Positions 1 through 11,694 of a stretch of DNA of 64,000 nucleotides are shown here, in pieces (the first letter of the stretch is position 1; each line of letters begins with the position of its first letter). Where the stretch lies: the NCBI GenBank assembly GCA_028274465.1, contig CM051455.1, forward strand, positions 129,428,096 to 129,492,095, read 5' to 3'. The position numbers and the translations under genes were made by a program. This DNA is from Plantago ovata. Its lineage: Eukaryota; Streptophyta; Magnoliopsida; Lamiales; Plantaginaceae. The notes under the pieces were generated by a model. It was not told the origin of the DNA, ran no database searches, and saw nothing but the letters and a program-made list of their open reading frames with translations.

Positions 1-1091
1 AGCTGTTCCACTTGTGAAGCATTTCGCCAACCACCAACGAGCAGCGTGCTCAAGATGATTTTTGATGACTCCATATTTGGTGTAATCTGATCAGCGCAGG
101 TAGGGTGAGTGCTTGGAGAAGAAAGTCCAAAGCTTCACTGCTGTCTCCAAGGCTTTTAAGAATTGTAGCAGCAACCTTCACTTTCAAATGCCTATACACG
201 GTGAATTATTGAAAGATACCGAGCCTCTAGCCATTTCGTTAATTAAATGATGTTCCTTTCATTATGTTCCTTTTAATATTATTTCTTAGAGATTTCAATA
301 AGCTGGCTCAGTTTTTTGCCAGAGACTTGGAGATTTTGTTGCTGCTTCGGTTTTCCCTGCAAGGGAAAGGGTGCTTTAGATTGTAAATTGCTTAAACTTC
401 CTTTGTATTCACGTGGTCTATCTCATAAACCCTTTTACATTTTGAATTGTTTTGACTCGTCATTCTCAATGAATATTTTAAGGGTCTTTTTTTTTTCTCT
501 ATTTGATCTCTTTTTACATCTAAACTTTAACAAAAAAATTTAGTATCAAAATAGAGTTGTCCATATTTTCATAATATAATTTCTTAATCATCTTTTTTAT
601 GTGATAAAATTTTCTATTCTAGGTCAAGTAGAGCTAAAAATGATGAACGGACCCGGACTGACAATTAGAACCAACGTAAAATTTCCAATAAATAGTTGTG
701 TGAACTGCCGATCTTCAAAGTTTAATTTGAAGTAATTATATTTAGCTAAGCAACATCTTCCTTTAAATTTCACAATAACTTCCTATTATACTTCCATTTT
801 TTAATATTTAAAGTTTAAGGAAGAAACACACATTTTAATAAATTCATTAATGTCATTACCTTCATGATAATTATTGTGGAAAAAATTAATTAAAAATTAA
901 TATTCCCAACTTTAAGATTGTTAATGCAAAAATAATAATAATAGGAAATGAAGAGATGCATAAATTTGAGGCATAATGATGAAATCATCCTTCAAAACAT
1001 CAAATATTTTGTAAGAGATAATTACATATTAGCACCTCCTTGTGAGGTCGTATTTCATAAAAAAAAATCTTAGATTATCAATTACTACATT
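1..1091. other. AT-rich spacer, no gene supported
   Basis: No convincing coding region was found. The first 210 bases are less AT-rich than the rest and have a short open minus-strand frame that reads like a helical protein end, so they could be the edge of a gene or an old fragment, but I cannot name it. From about 470 the stretch is plain AT-rich DNA with T and A runs. Confidence 0.4.
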
Positions 1092-2128
1092 TTAGGGACA
1101 AAATCTGATTTTTGGAGTTGACTTTACATTGTGTGCAATTTCATACACGCTCTCAATGGCCTTAATTTCTGCGTAAAACGCAAGTTCATCCTCCTCACCG
1201 ATATCTTCGTCTTCAGAATACTCCTCGGATAAGCTTTCAGTTTCACCCCGGTTTGGATTCCCACTGGTGACGTGAACCGGTATTAGCCTCTCAGACTGTG
1301 CAGAACCACGTGCGTACTTACTGAAGATCTTCTCTGCCTCTTCAACCGTACATTCTTCCAATCCTCCACACATCCCATCCACTCTAAGCCTAACATCATC
1401 ACGTAGACCACCAACAAAAAACCAAATCAACTCCCCATCGTCGAAACGGTGATGGGGGCACTCACGTTTATACATCTCAAAACGTTCGTAGGTGTCATAA
1501 AACCGCTCATACTCTCCTTGTTGAAGTGTTCAATCCTATCTCGTAAGGCAATCGTCTCATGGTAAGGCATAAATCGCGCCAAGAACTCCTCTACTACTTG
1601 GCCCCAAGTTTTCAACGATCCTGGTGCTAACCTTGCCATCCAAAGCCTTGGTTCATATCCAAGAGCAAAAGAAAATAATTTCCTGCATAATTGGTCCTTA
1701 GTAAACCCCTTTGTTGGAACTTTTGCTATTTCTTCCTCATAGGATCTGATGAAACTTAACGGATTCATCCCCACTCCATCTTCAAACCTCGGTATGTTTC
1801 TCACTACTGAACTCGTCACCTCATACCCCGTTAACTCTTCCTCCAAGTATATAGCTGATCCTCTCTTAACTTGCGAGAATTGAGGTGTCATGCGAGCTTT
1901 CATGGACGTCATACCTGAATATCTGTAACAGGAGTAACTCACAACCGAAAAATCAGTCCTGTTAGAAATCGCAAAATTCTGGAATTCACCTTCAAATCGA
2001 GAAAAACTAATTAAAACCACTATTTTAGGTAATGAATGCTGAAAATATAAATAAGCTAAAGAGTAAAAAGGAGTATAGTCCCCAGCAATGACGCCAATTT
2101 GATGAACGAGATTGTCAGATTCGAACAA
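1092..2128 (-). pseudogene. Ty3/gypsy retrotransposon gag fragment (frameshifted)
   Basis: Two overlapping minus-strand frames read as a plant retrotransposon capsid (retrotrans_gag) protein. The first (2128 to about 1525) has the usual core with LWMARLAPGSLKTW and then FLARF. The second carries on from about 1525 (EYERFYDTYERF, then a CPHH motif and a helix with WFFVGGLRDDVR) and ends in an acidic tail at 1092. The frame changes near 1525, so the product is broken. Protease, reverse transcriptase and integrase are all missing downstream. A primer-binding-like site lies just upstream, which places the lost 5' LTR to the right. The lineage is probably Athila/Tat, judged from the capsid pattern and the site. 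It is a decayed remnant, not a working element. Confidence 0.8.
2080..2099 (-). other. Primer-binding-like site of the gypsy remnant
   Basis: On the minus strand this reads TTGGCGTCATTGCTGGGGAC. It is close to the TGGCGCCGTTGCCGGGGA primer site, usually assigned to tRNA-Asp, that precedes gag in Athila/Tat elements. Its place just ahead of the gag frame fits. No matching LTR end is clearly visible beside it. Confidence 0.6.
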
Positions 2129-2601
2129 TCAAATAAAATTTATTTTTGCCAAAGGCAACTCGCAACTACAATGGAAAACTGAAACGTAGTGTAGAAGAAA
2201 GATAAGTTCGAGTGTCGATCTCTAAGGACTATTACTAGCACTAACTACTTAAACTTAAACTATAAAATCAGAAAACGACTTAACACATATTTTCTTATCA
2301 ATATATGATTTTTGTTACCTTTGTACGGAGTAGATTAGTAACTCCAATGTAATTTCTTTTAACATTAGGTTTAGGTCAACAATCAAGTAGCATAAAAAGA
2401 GGGCAAGCAGCCGCTCTATCAATGTAATACTTCCGGCCGTCTTCTTCAATACAAAAGATCAAATTACCCTGCTTTCTTCTGTGTTTTGATAGAAAGTAAA
2501 ATAAAAGTAAAAAAGAATAAAATAATAATAAAATATTGCATAAAAAAAAAAACTCTAACAGTTAGTATTGTCCTAATACGGTTATAATTGTAGTAGGTGG
2601 T
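2129..2601. other. Possible LTR remnant and F-box gene upstream region
   Basis: No coding capacity is evident. Because the gypsy remnant points to the left, its 5' LTR should lie here, but without a second LTR in the window its limits cannot be set. The last 100 bases are very A-rich and lead into the TATA box of the next gene. Confidence 0.35.
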
Positions 2602-2603
2602 AG

Positions 2604-2613
2604 TATATATAAA
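2604..2613 (+). promoter_or_regulatory. TATA box of the F-box gene (predicted)
   Basis: TATATATAAA lies in front of a stretch that looks like a noncoding first exon, ending at about 2844 with a consensus donor (CCTG then GTAAGTAC). The next likely exon starts after TGTAG at 3411 and contains the start codon. This gives a 5'UTR intron of about 566 bases. Confidence 0.45.
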
Positions 2614-3028
2614 AGTTCACGGAGTTGTAGTAGTAGGTCAGAAATAAACACAGACTCCATCCAGCTGACGGCTCTTGGCTCTTGCAGCCAGTCAGATAGA
2701 TCTAGGGAAGGCACAAAAGAAAAGATAAAAGAAAAAGTAGAAAGGGACGTTTTGGCTAACATATTCGATTTTAGATCTTTATTTTGTTGTATCTTGAGAA
2801 GGATCATTATCATCTTCATTCTTCTGTATCTATCTATCTTCCTGGTAAGTACTACTATCAATTAGATTCTTGAAACACAATTAATTTGATTTGTTTGGAG
2901 CATCATCATCTATCATGTTATCAAGGGTATTTTTATTATTTTATCTGATTTTATTTTACTCACCATCATCATTATCTTAATAGTTTTTCATATATTCTAG
3001 CCTTTGTTGGCTTTAATTTGATCTGGTG

Positions 3029-3074
3029 ATATGAATTTTATGTGCACATATTCTTCTGCACATAAAATTCATAT
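3029..3074. repeat. 18-bp perfect inverted repeat in the 5'UTR intron
   Basis: The arms 3029-3046 and 3057-3074 are exact reverse complements (ATATGAATTTTATGTGCA) around a 10-base loop. It lies within the predicted first intron of the F-box gene and could form a hairpin in the pre-mRNA. Confidence 0.8.
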
Positions 3075-3450
3075 GGATTTTGATTTTTATTTGTTTGATT
3101 ATCTCCAGCATGGTAGCTGTGTTGTAAAGTAATTAATCATCCGTTATCATTATTATTGTTATTTTTTGATGATTGTTTACTTTCAATTTTAACACGATTT
3201 TTAGAATTATTTTAGATTGTTTTCTTTACCACTTGGCCACGCTTATAACTCGATCTCTTGTATGGATATTGAGTTGAGTTTCATCGCTATATGCTGATTT
3301 GATTTGCTGCTGTTGAGAAACGTGCATCAGCCTGCCCTGTGTTTCGTCGCTTATGCAATTCAATTTCATGATTGATTTGTGCACTGATGTATGGTCCGAT
3401 TACACTGTAGGTTGCTAGCAGTTGTACGTTGCCAGAAAAAACTAAATAGT

Positions 3451-6074
3451 ATGATGTCCATGAAGGATTTATGCCTTGATGACAGTCAGGCTCAGATTCT
3501 CAAGGTAATCTGATTTTCCAGTTAACTGTTTTTCTTCTCTTTTCCCTTGTTGAATTCTGTGAAAAAGAAGTACTTACCCTCTACTCCCACATTAACAATT
3601 TACTCCTACTTTTCTACACTTCATAGCTCCCAAGTGTAGTGAGTGTATTCTATGTGGCCTAAAGCTTGAACTTGATAACTAGGATGTAACTTTTTGTTGT
3701 TTGGATATCAATCAAGTAGTAGTATATTGTATTGGCCTAAAGCTTGAAACTTGATAACTAGGATGTAACTTTTTGTTGTTTGGATATCAATCAAGTAGTA
3801 GTATATTGTATTGGCCTAAAGCTTGAAACTTGATAACTAGGATGTAACTTTTTGTTGTTTGGATATCAATCAAGTAGTAGTATATTGTATTGGCCTAAAG
3901 CTTGAAACTTGATAACTAGGATGTAACTTTTTGTTGTTTGGATATCAATCAAGTAGTAGTATATTGTATTGGCCTAAAGCTTGAAACTTGATAACTAGGA
4001 TGTAACTTTTTGTTGTTTGGATATCAATCAAGTAGTAGTATATTGTATTGGCCTAAAGCTTGAAACTTGATAACTAGGATGTAACTTTTTGTTGTTTGGA
4101 TATCAATCAAGTAGTAGTATATTGTATTGGCCTAAAGCTTGAAACTTGATAACTAGGATGTAACTTTTTGTTGTTTGGATATCAATCAAGTAGTAGTATA
4201 TTGTATTGGCCTAAAGCTTGAAACTTGATAACTAGGATGTAACTTTTTGTTGTTTGGATATCAATCAAGTAGTAGTATATTGTATTGGCCTAAAGCTTGA
4301 AACTTGATAACTAGGATGTAACTTTTTGTTGTTTGGATATCAATCAAGTAGTAGTATATTGTATTGGCCTAAAGCTTGAAACTTGATTACTAGGATGTAC
4401 ATATGTGTCTCGTTTCGAGGTAGTATTTTCTTTTGCGTTTGAACTCTTAGTAACTTAAACTTCTTTGCTGTGCTTATAGATTAGTAACTGCTTCTGCTGT
4501 TTGTTTTTGTGTTATAGGCACGCACTGAAAATGTCTTGTTAAAGAATGATCGAATAAGTGATTTGCCAGATGACATTCTCATTCGCATAGTCTCATTATT
4601 AACGCTGAAAGAAGCTGGCAGTACAAGTGTGCTATCCAAGAGATGGAGACATGTTTGGGCCTATGTTCCTTCTCTCAACTTTTGTCCTCGTCGTGATTAT
4701 TGGGATGAGATGGTCTGTCGCAAGGCATCAATATCAGAGATAAGAGAAAAGCATATAGAAGAAGCTTATAAGTATTTTAATTGGGTGGACAAAGTAGTGT
4801 CTTCACATAAAGCGGATATTATTGATGAGTTCAGGCTAAAGTTTGACTTACCACCCGTGAAACATAAGGAAAACTTAGATAATTGGTTCAGATTTGCAAC
4901 CCTAAAGAGGGTAAAGAGGCTTGAGCTGGATCTTTTTCCGCTAGGATTAGATATTCACCCGTTGTCCTACAATCTTCCGAGCTTATCACCCAGTGTCCAA
5001 CTAGCCTCCCTTAAGTTGACCTATGTTAATGTGACTGGTGAAGCTCTTGAGAAATTATTACATGATTCTCCAACTCTTGAATTTCTATCAGTTGTGTCAT
5101 CAAGATCACTTGTGAGGTTAAAAGTTAGTGGTCCTGCTCTAAAATTGAAATCTTTAGAAATACGTAGATGCTTAAAAATCAAACATTTGGAGATATCTGC
5201 ACCAAATCTTATATCCTTTGATTACTGTGGGCCACAGTTACCGAGTCTTCCATTCGTAAGCACCCCTAAGTTAACTGCACTTTCAATAAGTAATGTTTAT
5301 GCAGATATTCCTGAAAAATCCCATGGTTCTTTCGAGCATTTTATCTCAAATTGAAGTGTTCAATATAACATCACTGAGAACGATGGTTAGTGCGTTGAAA
5401 CCTTATGGTTACTTTGTTATTTGTCCTGATACCTTTTGCTTCAATCCATAAATTGAGGAATACTGATTTGTGTTGATTTCTCCATTTTCAGGCTGAGATT
5501 TCGGAAAAGTTTCCATTAGGCCCACGAATCAAAACGTTGTGCATCGAGATTGATGTACGGTTTGAGCCCACTATGTTTTGTCTTTATCCCCTGATACAGA
5601 ATTGTCCCTTGTTGCAGAGATTTGTATTCAAGGTGATGTTCACATACATTTTATTTCTGAGATTTTTAATGATGGCATATAAACACTGTCTGGAAAATAA
5701 TTAACTCTGTCAAATGTTACTTACTGTTTTATTGTTATCTCATTGGTACAGCGTGATACTTCGAGTGAATTCTCGTCTATGTGTGAATTGGAATTGACAA
5801 TGGAAGATTTTGGATTTTTAAGAGGAGAACGTCCTCATCAGCATTTGAAGATTGTGGAACTACATAATTTTTGTGGTTTTAAGAAGAATCTAGGTTCGCG
5901 GAACATCTGTTTGAGATTGCTGTTCCATTAGAGAAGATGATCATCTACGTAACCAGTAAAGATGCTCGGGGAGCTAGTTCAATAGAGGCCAGGATGAGAG
6001 CGCTGGAGGAGGCCAATCGATTGCGTGCGGTTCTTGCGGCTCGTAAACCTGTGGTACACATAGAAATCCACTGA
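3451..6074 (+). CDS. F-box/LRR/FBD protein gene, two one-base frame breaks
   Basis: Proteins of this family are substrate adaptors of SCF ubiquitin ligases. The model is join(3451..3504, 4518..5385, 5492..5632, 5752..6074); all introns are GT-AG and the phases match. Exon 1 gives 18 residues. Exon 2 carries the F-box ([17 protein letters not shown], then [11 protein letters not shown]) and LRR-like repeats. The last exon has an FBD-type region ([23 protein letters not shown], then EIAVPLEKM). The frame slips +1 near 5320-5322 (run AAAAATCCC) and back near 5891. Between these points exons 3 and 4 are open only in the shifted frame. Read without correction, the protein stops at 5354. The breaks are either true opposite indels in a decaying copy or two assembly errors. 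The start was chosen because the first exon splices in frame to the F-box. Confidence 0.75.
3656..4398. repeat. 79-bp tandem minisatellite, about 9.4 copies, in an F-box intron
   Basis: A unit starting GGCCTAAAGCTTGAAACTTG recurs at 3656, 3734, 3813, 3892, 3971, 4050, 4129, 4208, 4287 and 4366. The spacing is 79 bases except for the first unit (78, one A missing). The inner copies look identical and only the first and last differ. The whole array lies in the intron 3505-4517. Confidence 0.97.
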
Positions 6075-7026
6075 GGTTGTCTTGCAGGGTTGGTGATAAT
6101 GCAAAATCATAATTTACTAAAGCCAGATCAATATAATTTCATAAATCTAGTACTAATTTTTAGTTTAAATTGGAATTATGATCTGGTATTAGTAAATTTT
6201 GCTACCGCAATATCATCCTCATCCTGTTTGTCATGTACTGTAATTTATATTCATCTTTTGTAATGACATTTTGATTTTCATCTTTTTTTTTTATTTTATT
6301 TTTATTTTTATATTGGTTCCGATCTGTTGTTTTTTGTTTCTATATTTAATTCTTTATTTAAGAAGAACATTATAATGTACAATGATAATGTGTAATTTCT
6401 ATGTAACTCTCTGAATCAATGAATCAAGTTTTATCTCTCAGATGTGCTGAAGCTATTTATAAAATGCTTTAGAGGAACTAGATCTTCTGGAACTGTGTTA
6501 CTGGTAAGAACTGTCGGTACTTTGCCAATGGCATATTACATAACATGTCTCTGATTCGGGCAATAGAAGGTTCACAGGACATAGTGTGATCATCGGAAAT
6601 CAATCTTGTTCACAGGATTCACCAAGTCTCCGAAGGTTTCTATTCCCCCTTTAGGGACAGGGTTGCTGATCATCTTTGGAAAGAATTTTGCGGTATGCAT
6701 CTTTAGACTTTGACATAGTGTGATCATGGGTCCTGGTTGTAGTTTTGAGTTTTAACTATTAGATTAGTTGATATTGAGCCACTGGTCTTTTTCTGGTTTG
6801 CTATGTGGAATGGAGCCAGAGCCCAGATGTATTAGCTTTTCAGTTTTTTTTTTTTTTTTTTTTCCTCCTCTCTCCTCTTGAGCCAGACACACAATGGTGA
6901 ACAATTGTGATAATATTAACTAGCGACTTAATAGTAATATGAGGAGTAAGTCGGTGAAGTCGTGATTTTATCAAATAATAATAAAATCAACACCTTAATA
7001 GTACTATTATGATGAACAATTGCAAC
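6075..7026. other. F-box 3' region and spacer
   Basis: This is noncoding. Around 6101-6215 there is an imperfect inverted repeat (GCAAAAT...ACTAA...CCAGATC on the left, reversed on the right), possibly an old MITE in the 3'UTR. A T-run of about 22 bases lies near 6846. No gene is supported. Confidence 0.4.
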
Positions 7027-7569
7027 TTAAGGCTGCTCACTACGGTGTTGTTCACCACCAGTTCACAAGCTTGTGAAGTGTGAACAAGATTTATGTTGTG
7101 GCAGTTCATCACCAATTTCACCAAGCACATTTGTCCATTTCACATAACAAACAATGTGAACGGGGTTTGGGAAAAAAAAGCATTTCACACTAGGAACAAA
7201 GGCCCAAACCTATGCACCTTCACCACTGAGTGAGCATAGGGGCATTTAACACCAAGCATGTAATTTCTTTTAACACGTAGGGGCACGTATTTAATTGAGC
7301 GACTTAGGTTGTCATGAAGTATATTAAGCGACTTATGCTGTCATACTATTGATGCATCACGTATTTGTTAACCCAAGTGAGGCCTAAGGATTTGAAGTGT
7401 TTTCGGTGGAGAGTAGGTCGGGTGGTGAGCAGAGGTGATATTATGAAGGGCTTGGAGTAGGTGGGGTGGTGAGTCTGCATTAATGTCAGATTCCTCCAGT
7501 CCCACAGTAGAAAAAGTCTTTTGTTCCAGGTTATTTTGTACTATATGTTCTTCATTTCCAGAAATACTC
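7027..7569. other. Transposon-like flank left of the MULE
   Basis: The stretch begins AGGCTGCTCAC and has several GTTCACCAC-type motifs. Reversed, 11702-11731 to the right of the MULE gives a similar AGGCTGCTTCACG...GTTCACCAC. The two may be the ends of an older element into which the MULE jumped. No coding capacity was seen. Confidence 0.35.
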
Positions 7570-7666
7570 GGTCCGGAGGGGCTGCTCTTAACTTGGTACT
7601 CTATCATATGCTCTTTGAAATAAACGGACCAGATTACTCCATGTCACTATGCAAACAAAGCACAAA
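7570..7666 (+). repeat. Left terminal inverted repeat of the MULE
   Basis: It begins GGTCCGGAGGGGCTGCTCTT and matches the reverse complement of 11598-11694 with two mismatches. Confidence 0.9.
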
Positions 7667-7747
7667 TTGTCTCAAATGTCAGCTAATGTTATTGTCCGTT
7701 CCTTTCGCTTTTTCCCCCACTCACCCTTGTTTTCATTAATTAATTAA

Positions 7748-7958
7748 GTTCAATAACAATAACACACATCACATTTCATTGTTTACTAATTCTACTACAG
7801 TACCATCCCTTTTCTGTTCGATAACAATAACAATAACACACAGTTCATTTTTTACTAATCCTACTACAGTACCACCCATTTTGTTTAATTGTCATGGGCA
7901 AAACATTAAGAGCAGTTCCAACATAGATACCAAAAAAAAAAAAAAAAAAAAAAAAAAG
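7748..7958. repeat. Short tandem duplication and 26-base A-run inside the MULE
   Basis: A segment with AACAATAACACACA, then a TTTACTAATYCTACTACAG core, occurs twice in tandem (about 7750-7815 and 7822-7885). A run of about 26 A follows at 7933-7958. TAAGAGCAGTTCC-like pieces near 7908 and 7974 look like scraps of small elements. Confidence 0.6.
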
Positions 7959-8167
7959 TTCATTGTTTCATTTAAGAGCAGTTCATTAAGAGCAGTGCCA
8001 ACAAGGCAGAATTGTTCATCATAAAGTTCAAAAATGAGAATCACTGGCTATGTAAATGATAGACAAAAGACCTCTGTCAACTACCACAAAAATAGAGCTA
8101 ACTCAGCTAAGATACAATAGTTTCATTTAACTATCCATCAGCTCATTGTTAACCTCTCAAACCCCAG

Positions 8168-11011
8168 CTAGTTGCCACTTCTATCAACAACATTCTCACC
8201 TTCATGAGTTGGTGTGTGATTCGATGATTGCATTTGGAGTTGTTGCTGATGAAATATTTGTGCTTGCGCTTGAAGTTGTTGAGGATAGATTCCGTACCCT
8301 GAACTGACTTGTGGTGGGATGTTCTGATTGACAAACTATCACCAAAAAGAAAGGAAAAAACAATACATAAAAGTTTTATACACTTAATCATGCATGAGAT
8401 AGAGATTACAATTTATATGAGACCTTACTTGAGATGGTTGCAATCCCAATATTGTAAGATTACGATCAACAGGTGGAAAAGACGACGACCAATATGGATG
8501 AGGTTGACACCAATTAGCGTAACCAACTTGGTTTTGCTGTACGATTTGAAACACAGACAAGATAAAAATGGATTAAAAGACAAACAGAACAATATAAGGA
8601 CTAAACTAAACAATAGAAATTGAGACTACTGTGATAAATGCGAACCTCAAAAGGTTGCGATAAAGGCAGCATGGATTGACATGACGATATCTGAGGAAGT
8701 GACTCGGAAGAACTCTTGTGATTAGGTTTTGATTTTCGTCTCGATCTGGCTTGTTCCACTCCACTCTTTAAACGTTTTCCAGATTTCACCTTGGAAACTT
8801 GCTTCTTTTTCAAACCCATTACCACCACTTCTGATGCTTCATTTTCAGCCATGCCTGATGTATTCTCCCCATTAACCGTGGGTTCAGGCCCTTGATTCTG
8901 CAACTCAATAGTGGAAGGTATTTGTTTCTTTGAGACTCTAGATACTAAAGCCTCTTTAACTATATACCCAGGAAGAACTTTTGGCTTTGAGATTTTTTCA
9001 GTTTCAAACATTGCACCTACTTCTTCAAGTCCTTTACGGCCAAGACTTTTCGCCAACTCAAATGTCTCCTCAGTCCTTGCACCTCGAGTTGCCAGTTGGC
9101 TGAACATCCGACACAAATCTTGATAGCGCTCCCCAAATCTTCTTTTCTCGCTTGCTTCATTTGCACTCTCCGATGATAAATTCAATGGTACTAGAGGTTG
9201 TACATACACTTTTTCAATCCCCTTTCTTGCACATTTTGTCCACCTCTTCTTGATGTACAAATCCGGAATTGTAAAAATAGTGTGGATAGAAAACACTTTC
9301 AGGGCATGAGAGCATAAGATTCCAGTAAATTCAAACTTTCTGCAACTGCATATAATTTTACAATCAGAAGAATCATATGTGACGATGTGATGATATCGCT
9401 TACTGTGAGGGGCATAGTTGTACCTCCAAATACTTTCTTCTTGACCAATGAGATCCAATTTTGAATCAAATGATTTTCTCAATTCTTCTTGAAACAGCTT
9501 GAAAACTTCTTGTGTATAAACATCACGTGCATGCTCCAAAATACGAACATCAAAAGCAAGTTCTATTATACTTCGTTTGTTATTGAAATCAGCTTTCAAC
9601 TCTTCATACCGGCGATCATCAACCAACCTATCAAAATGCTGGAAAAAGCGTGCCAAATCATGCCTGTAGCTCACATAATGTTTAAGAACAGCATTCATAC
9701 TTTCACTACGTTGAGTAGATACCATGTCTCCGCAGAAATGTTGCCTTTGTAGACTAACGCCCATTGCTCCTTCTTCTTAAACATTCTTTCAAGCCAGTCA
9801 TTAGTTTGAAGTTGATACTTATCCAACATACAATGCCATGCATCTATAAAGTCTACTTCCTCATCATAACCGTAGATACAATTGCCAAAATCTTTTCGAA
9901 AATCTGGATAAACTTCAAAGGCGGTCTTAAGATGGGTGGCTGCATTTTGATATATGTGCCAAATGCACAAGCGATGACAGGTTTCAGGCCACTTCTCTGC
10001 TAATGGGTTTGCCATTGCTCCATCTTGATCGGTAAGAATTGTCAAAGGCTTTTTCCCATTCATAAATTCCTCAAAGGTACCAAACAACCACTTAAAAGTT
10101 TCAGCAGTTTCATCATAGAGCAAAGCTGCACCAAAAACAACAGTTTGCTTGAAATGGTTAACACCAACAAAGAGACCTAAAGGTCTTCCATCATTGCTCT
10201 TTTTGTATGTCGTATCAAAGCAAACGACATCTCCAAAACATGCATAGTCAGTCTTCATTTGCCCATCTGCCCAAAAGATATTAGTTATGAGATCATCTTC
10301 ATCGAGTTGAATAGCATTGAAAAAGCTTGGATCTTCTGATTGCTTCAATTTCATGTAACTAAGTACCCCGCCCGCATCTCCCTCTTGCATGGGTATAGAT
10401 CTTTTGGATCGCAGATAGTACTTTAAATCATTAATGGTAAATCCAACATTTTCGCGTCCACCTACTTGTCGTGCCAGTAAGGTCAAGCCTACTTTTGGTC
10501 GTATCCCGGACTTATCGATGTTTTCTATTTCTACTCCTTGTTGCGCTGTTATTGTTCTATGTGACCTCAGTAGATGAACTTTGGCTGGACTGATCATTTC
10601 ATGCCCTTTGTGCTCAGCAACAAACTCAGTAACCACAAACTTCCCTGTAGTGCGTGCATTGACTGTCATGAATGCGCAGCAGTCCGTTCTTGTTATAGGG
10701 CCACGTGACTTGCGAAAAGCATCTCGCTTATCTGTTCTTTTCAGACCTTGATATGAACAACAAAATACTCTATACACGATTTCTCCGACGAGATTGTAGT
10801 TCACTTTTTTCCTTCTAACACTGAAACCCATGCCCCGAGCATATGCATTATAAAACTGATAGGCTTCCTCTTCACTACTAAATTCCATACCCTTTTGAGG
10901 AGTTTTCACCTCGAAGTTCTGCTTATCAGCAGAGGCGTTATTATGCTCTTCTTCGAAGTCCAAATGACGACATGGGCTTAGATTTTCACGGTAAGAAACA
11001 TCCTTATCCAT
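8168..11011 (-). CDS. FAR1-related MULE transposase, three exons, one frame break
   Basis: This is a MULE transposase of the family from which FAR1/FHY3 transcription factors arose. The model is complement(join(8168..8335, 8429..8536, 8646..11011)) with phase-0 introns. An N-terminal FAR1-type zinc domain spans about residues 41-140 (Cys84-Cys85 and H-x-x-H at 134-137). The MULE transposase domain follows, with catalytic-type D266 in CFDTTYK and D328/D330 in LTDQD. A SWIM zinc finger (CSCRKFEFTGILCSHAL) and a basic region come next. The last two exons are rich in Gln, Pro and Ser. The frame is lost at about 9736-9738 (one base short in the T-run of ATTTCTGC on the minus strand); with one base added, exon 1 is an exact multiple of three. 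The protein would be about 880 residues. It lies inside inverted repeats, so it is a transposon gene rather than a host FRS gene. Confidence 0.85.
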
Positions 11012-11339
11012 TTCTACATCTACACATTAAAAAGAACAGAATAGCTATTCCCATAAGTTGTGCCATTGATAATGTGTAAAAGAAAAAAAAAGGAAAAAAA
11101 CCCAGACTGGTTGTATAAATTCCAAGAGCACATAATGTACAAACCCATTAATCTCATACTAATTGCAATCGTTATAAGCAATCGTTAAATCTCGTACTAA
11201 ACTATACAAACACACAAATACAAACACCGATCGAAATCGTACCTTTTTGGAGGAAGACATGTGCTCAATTAGATCGAAATCGCACCGATCCAAACACAAA
11301 AGCTATATCCAATAGTGAAATTTGAAGCAAAAAATATAT

Positions 11340-11420
11340 TGTCGGAGAAGCAATTCGGAAGATGGTGGTGCTGTCGGAGATAATTTGAAGCAATTCGGAA
11401 GATGGTGGTGCTGCCGGATA
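11340..11420. repeat. Short tandem duplication near the MULE right end
   Basis: GAAGCAATTCGGAAGATGGT followed by GGTGCTG occurs twice, starting near 11347 and 11386. It lies upstream of the transposase start. Confidence 0.75.
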
Positions 11421-11597
11421 AGGAGCTCGGGTACGCGGCGGGAGAGAGATGTGGAAATGGAGGGAAGAAGGAACAAATTTTTTTTTTATCAAAAGAAGCT
11501 GAACACATTTCCCTACTTTATGTTCATGCTTTTATTTATATTAATTAAATGAAAAGTAAAGGAGCACTACAATTATTGTCGGACTAAAAAAACTGAG

Positions 11598-11694
11598 TTT
11601 GTGCTTTGTTTGCATAGTGACATGGAGTAATCTGGGCCGTTTATTTCAAAGAGCATATGATAGAGTACCAAGTTAAGAGCAGCCCCTTCGGACC
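11598..11694 (-). repeat. Right terminal inverted repeat of the MULE
   Basis: Reverse complement of the left end at 7570-7666, 97 bases, two mismatches. Confidence 0.9.

Larger units (their letters stand above)
7570..11694 (-). mobile_element. Mutator-like (MULE) DNA transposon, 4.1 kb, with FAR1-type transposase
   Basis: The ends 7570-7666 and 11598-11694 are inverted copies of each other, 97 bases with two mismatches by eye. They enclose one spliced gene (8168-11011, minus) for a FAR1-type MULE transposase. Near-identical ends suggest recent activity. I could not find a clear 9-11 bp target duplication directly outside the ends. The transposase has a one-base frame break, so this copy may no longer be autonomous. 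Confidence 0.85.

Noticed and set aside
316..543. Open frame of 75 codons, plus strand
   Set aside because: Low-complexity Phe/Leu-rich end, no family pattern, AT-rich DNA.
2562..2861. Open frame of 99 codons, minus strand
   Set aside because: Lies antisense over the likely first exon of the F-box gene; no recognisable motif.
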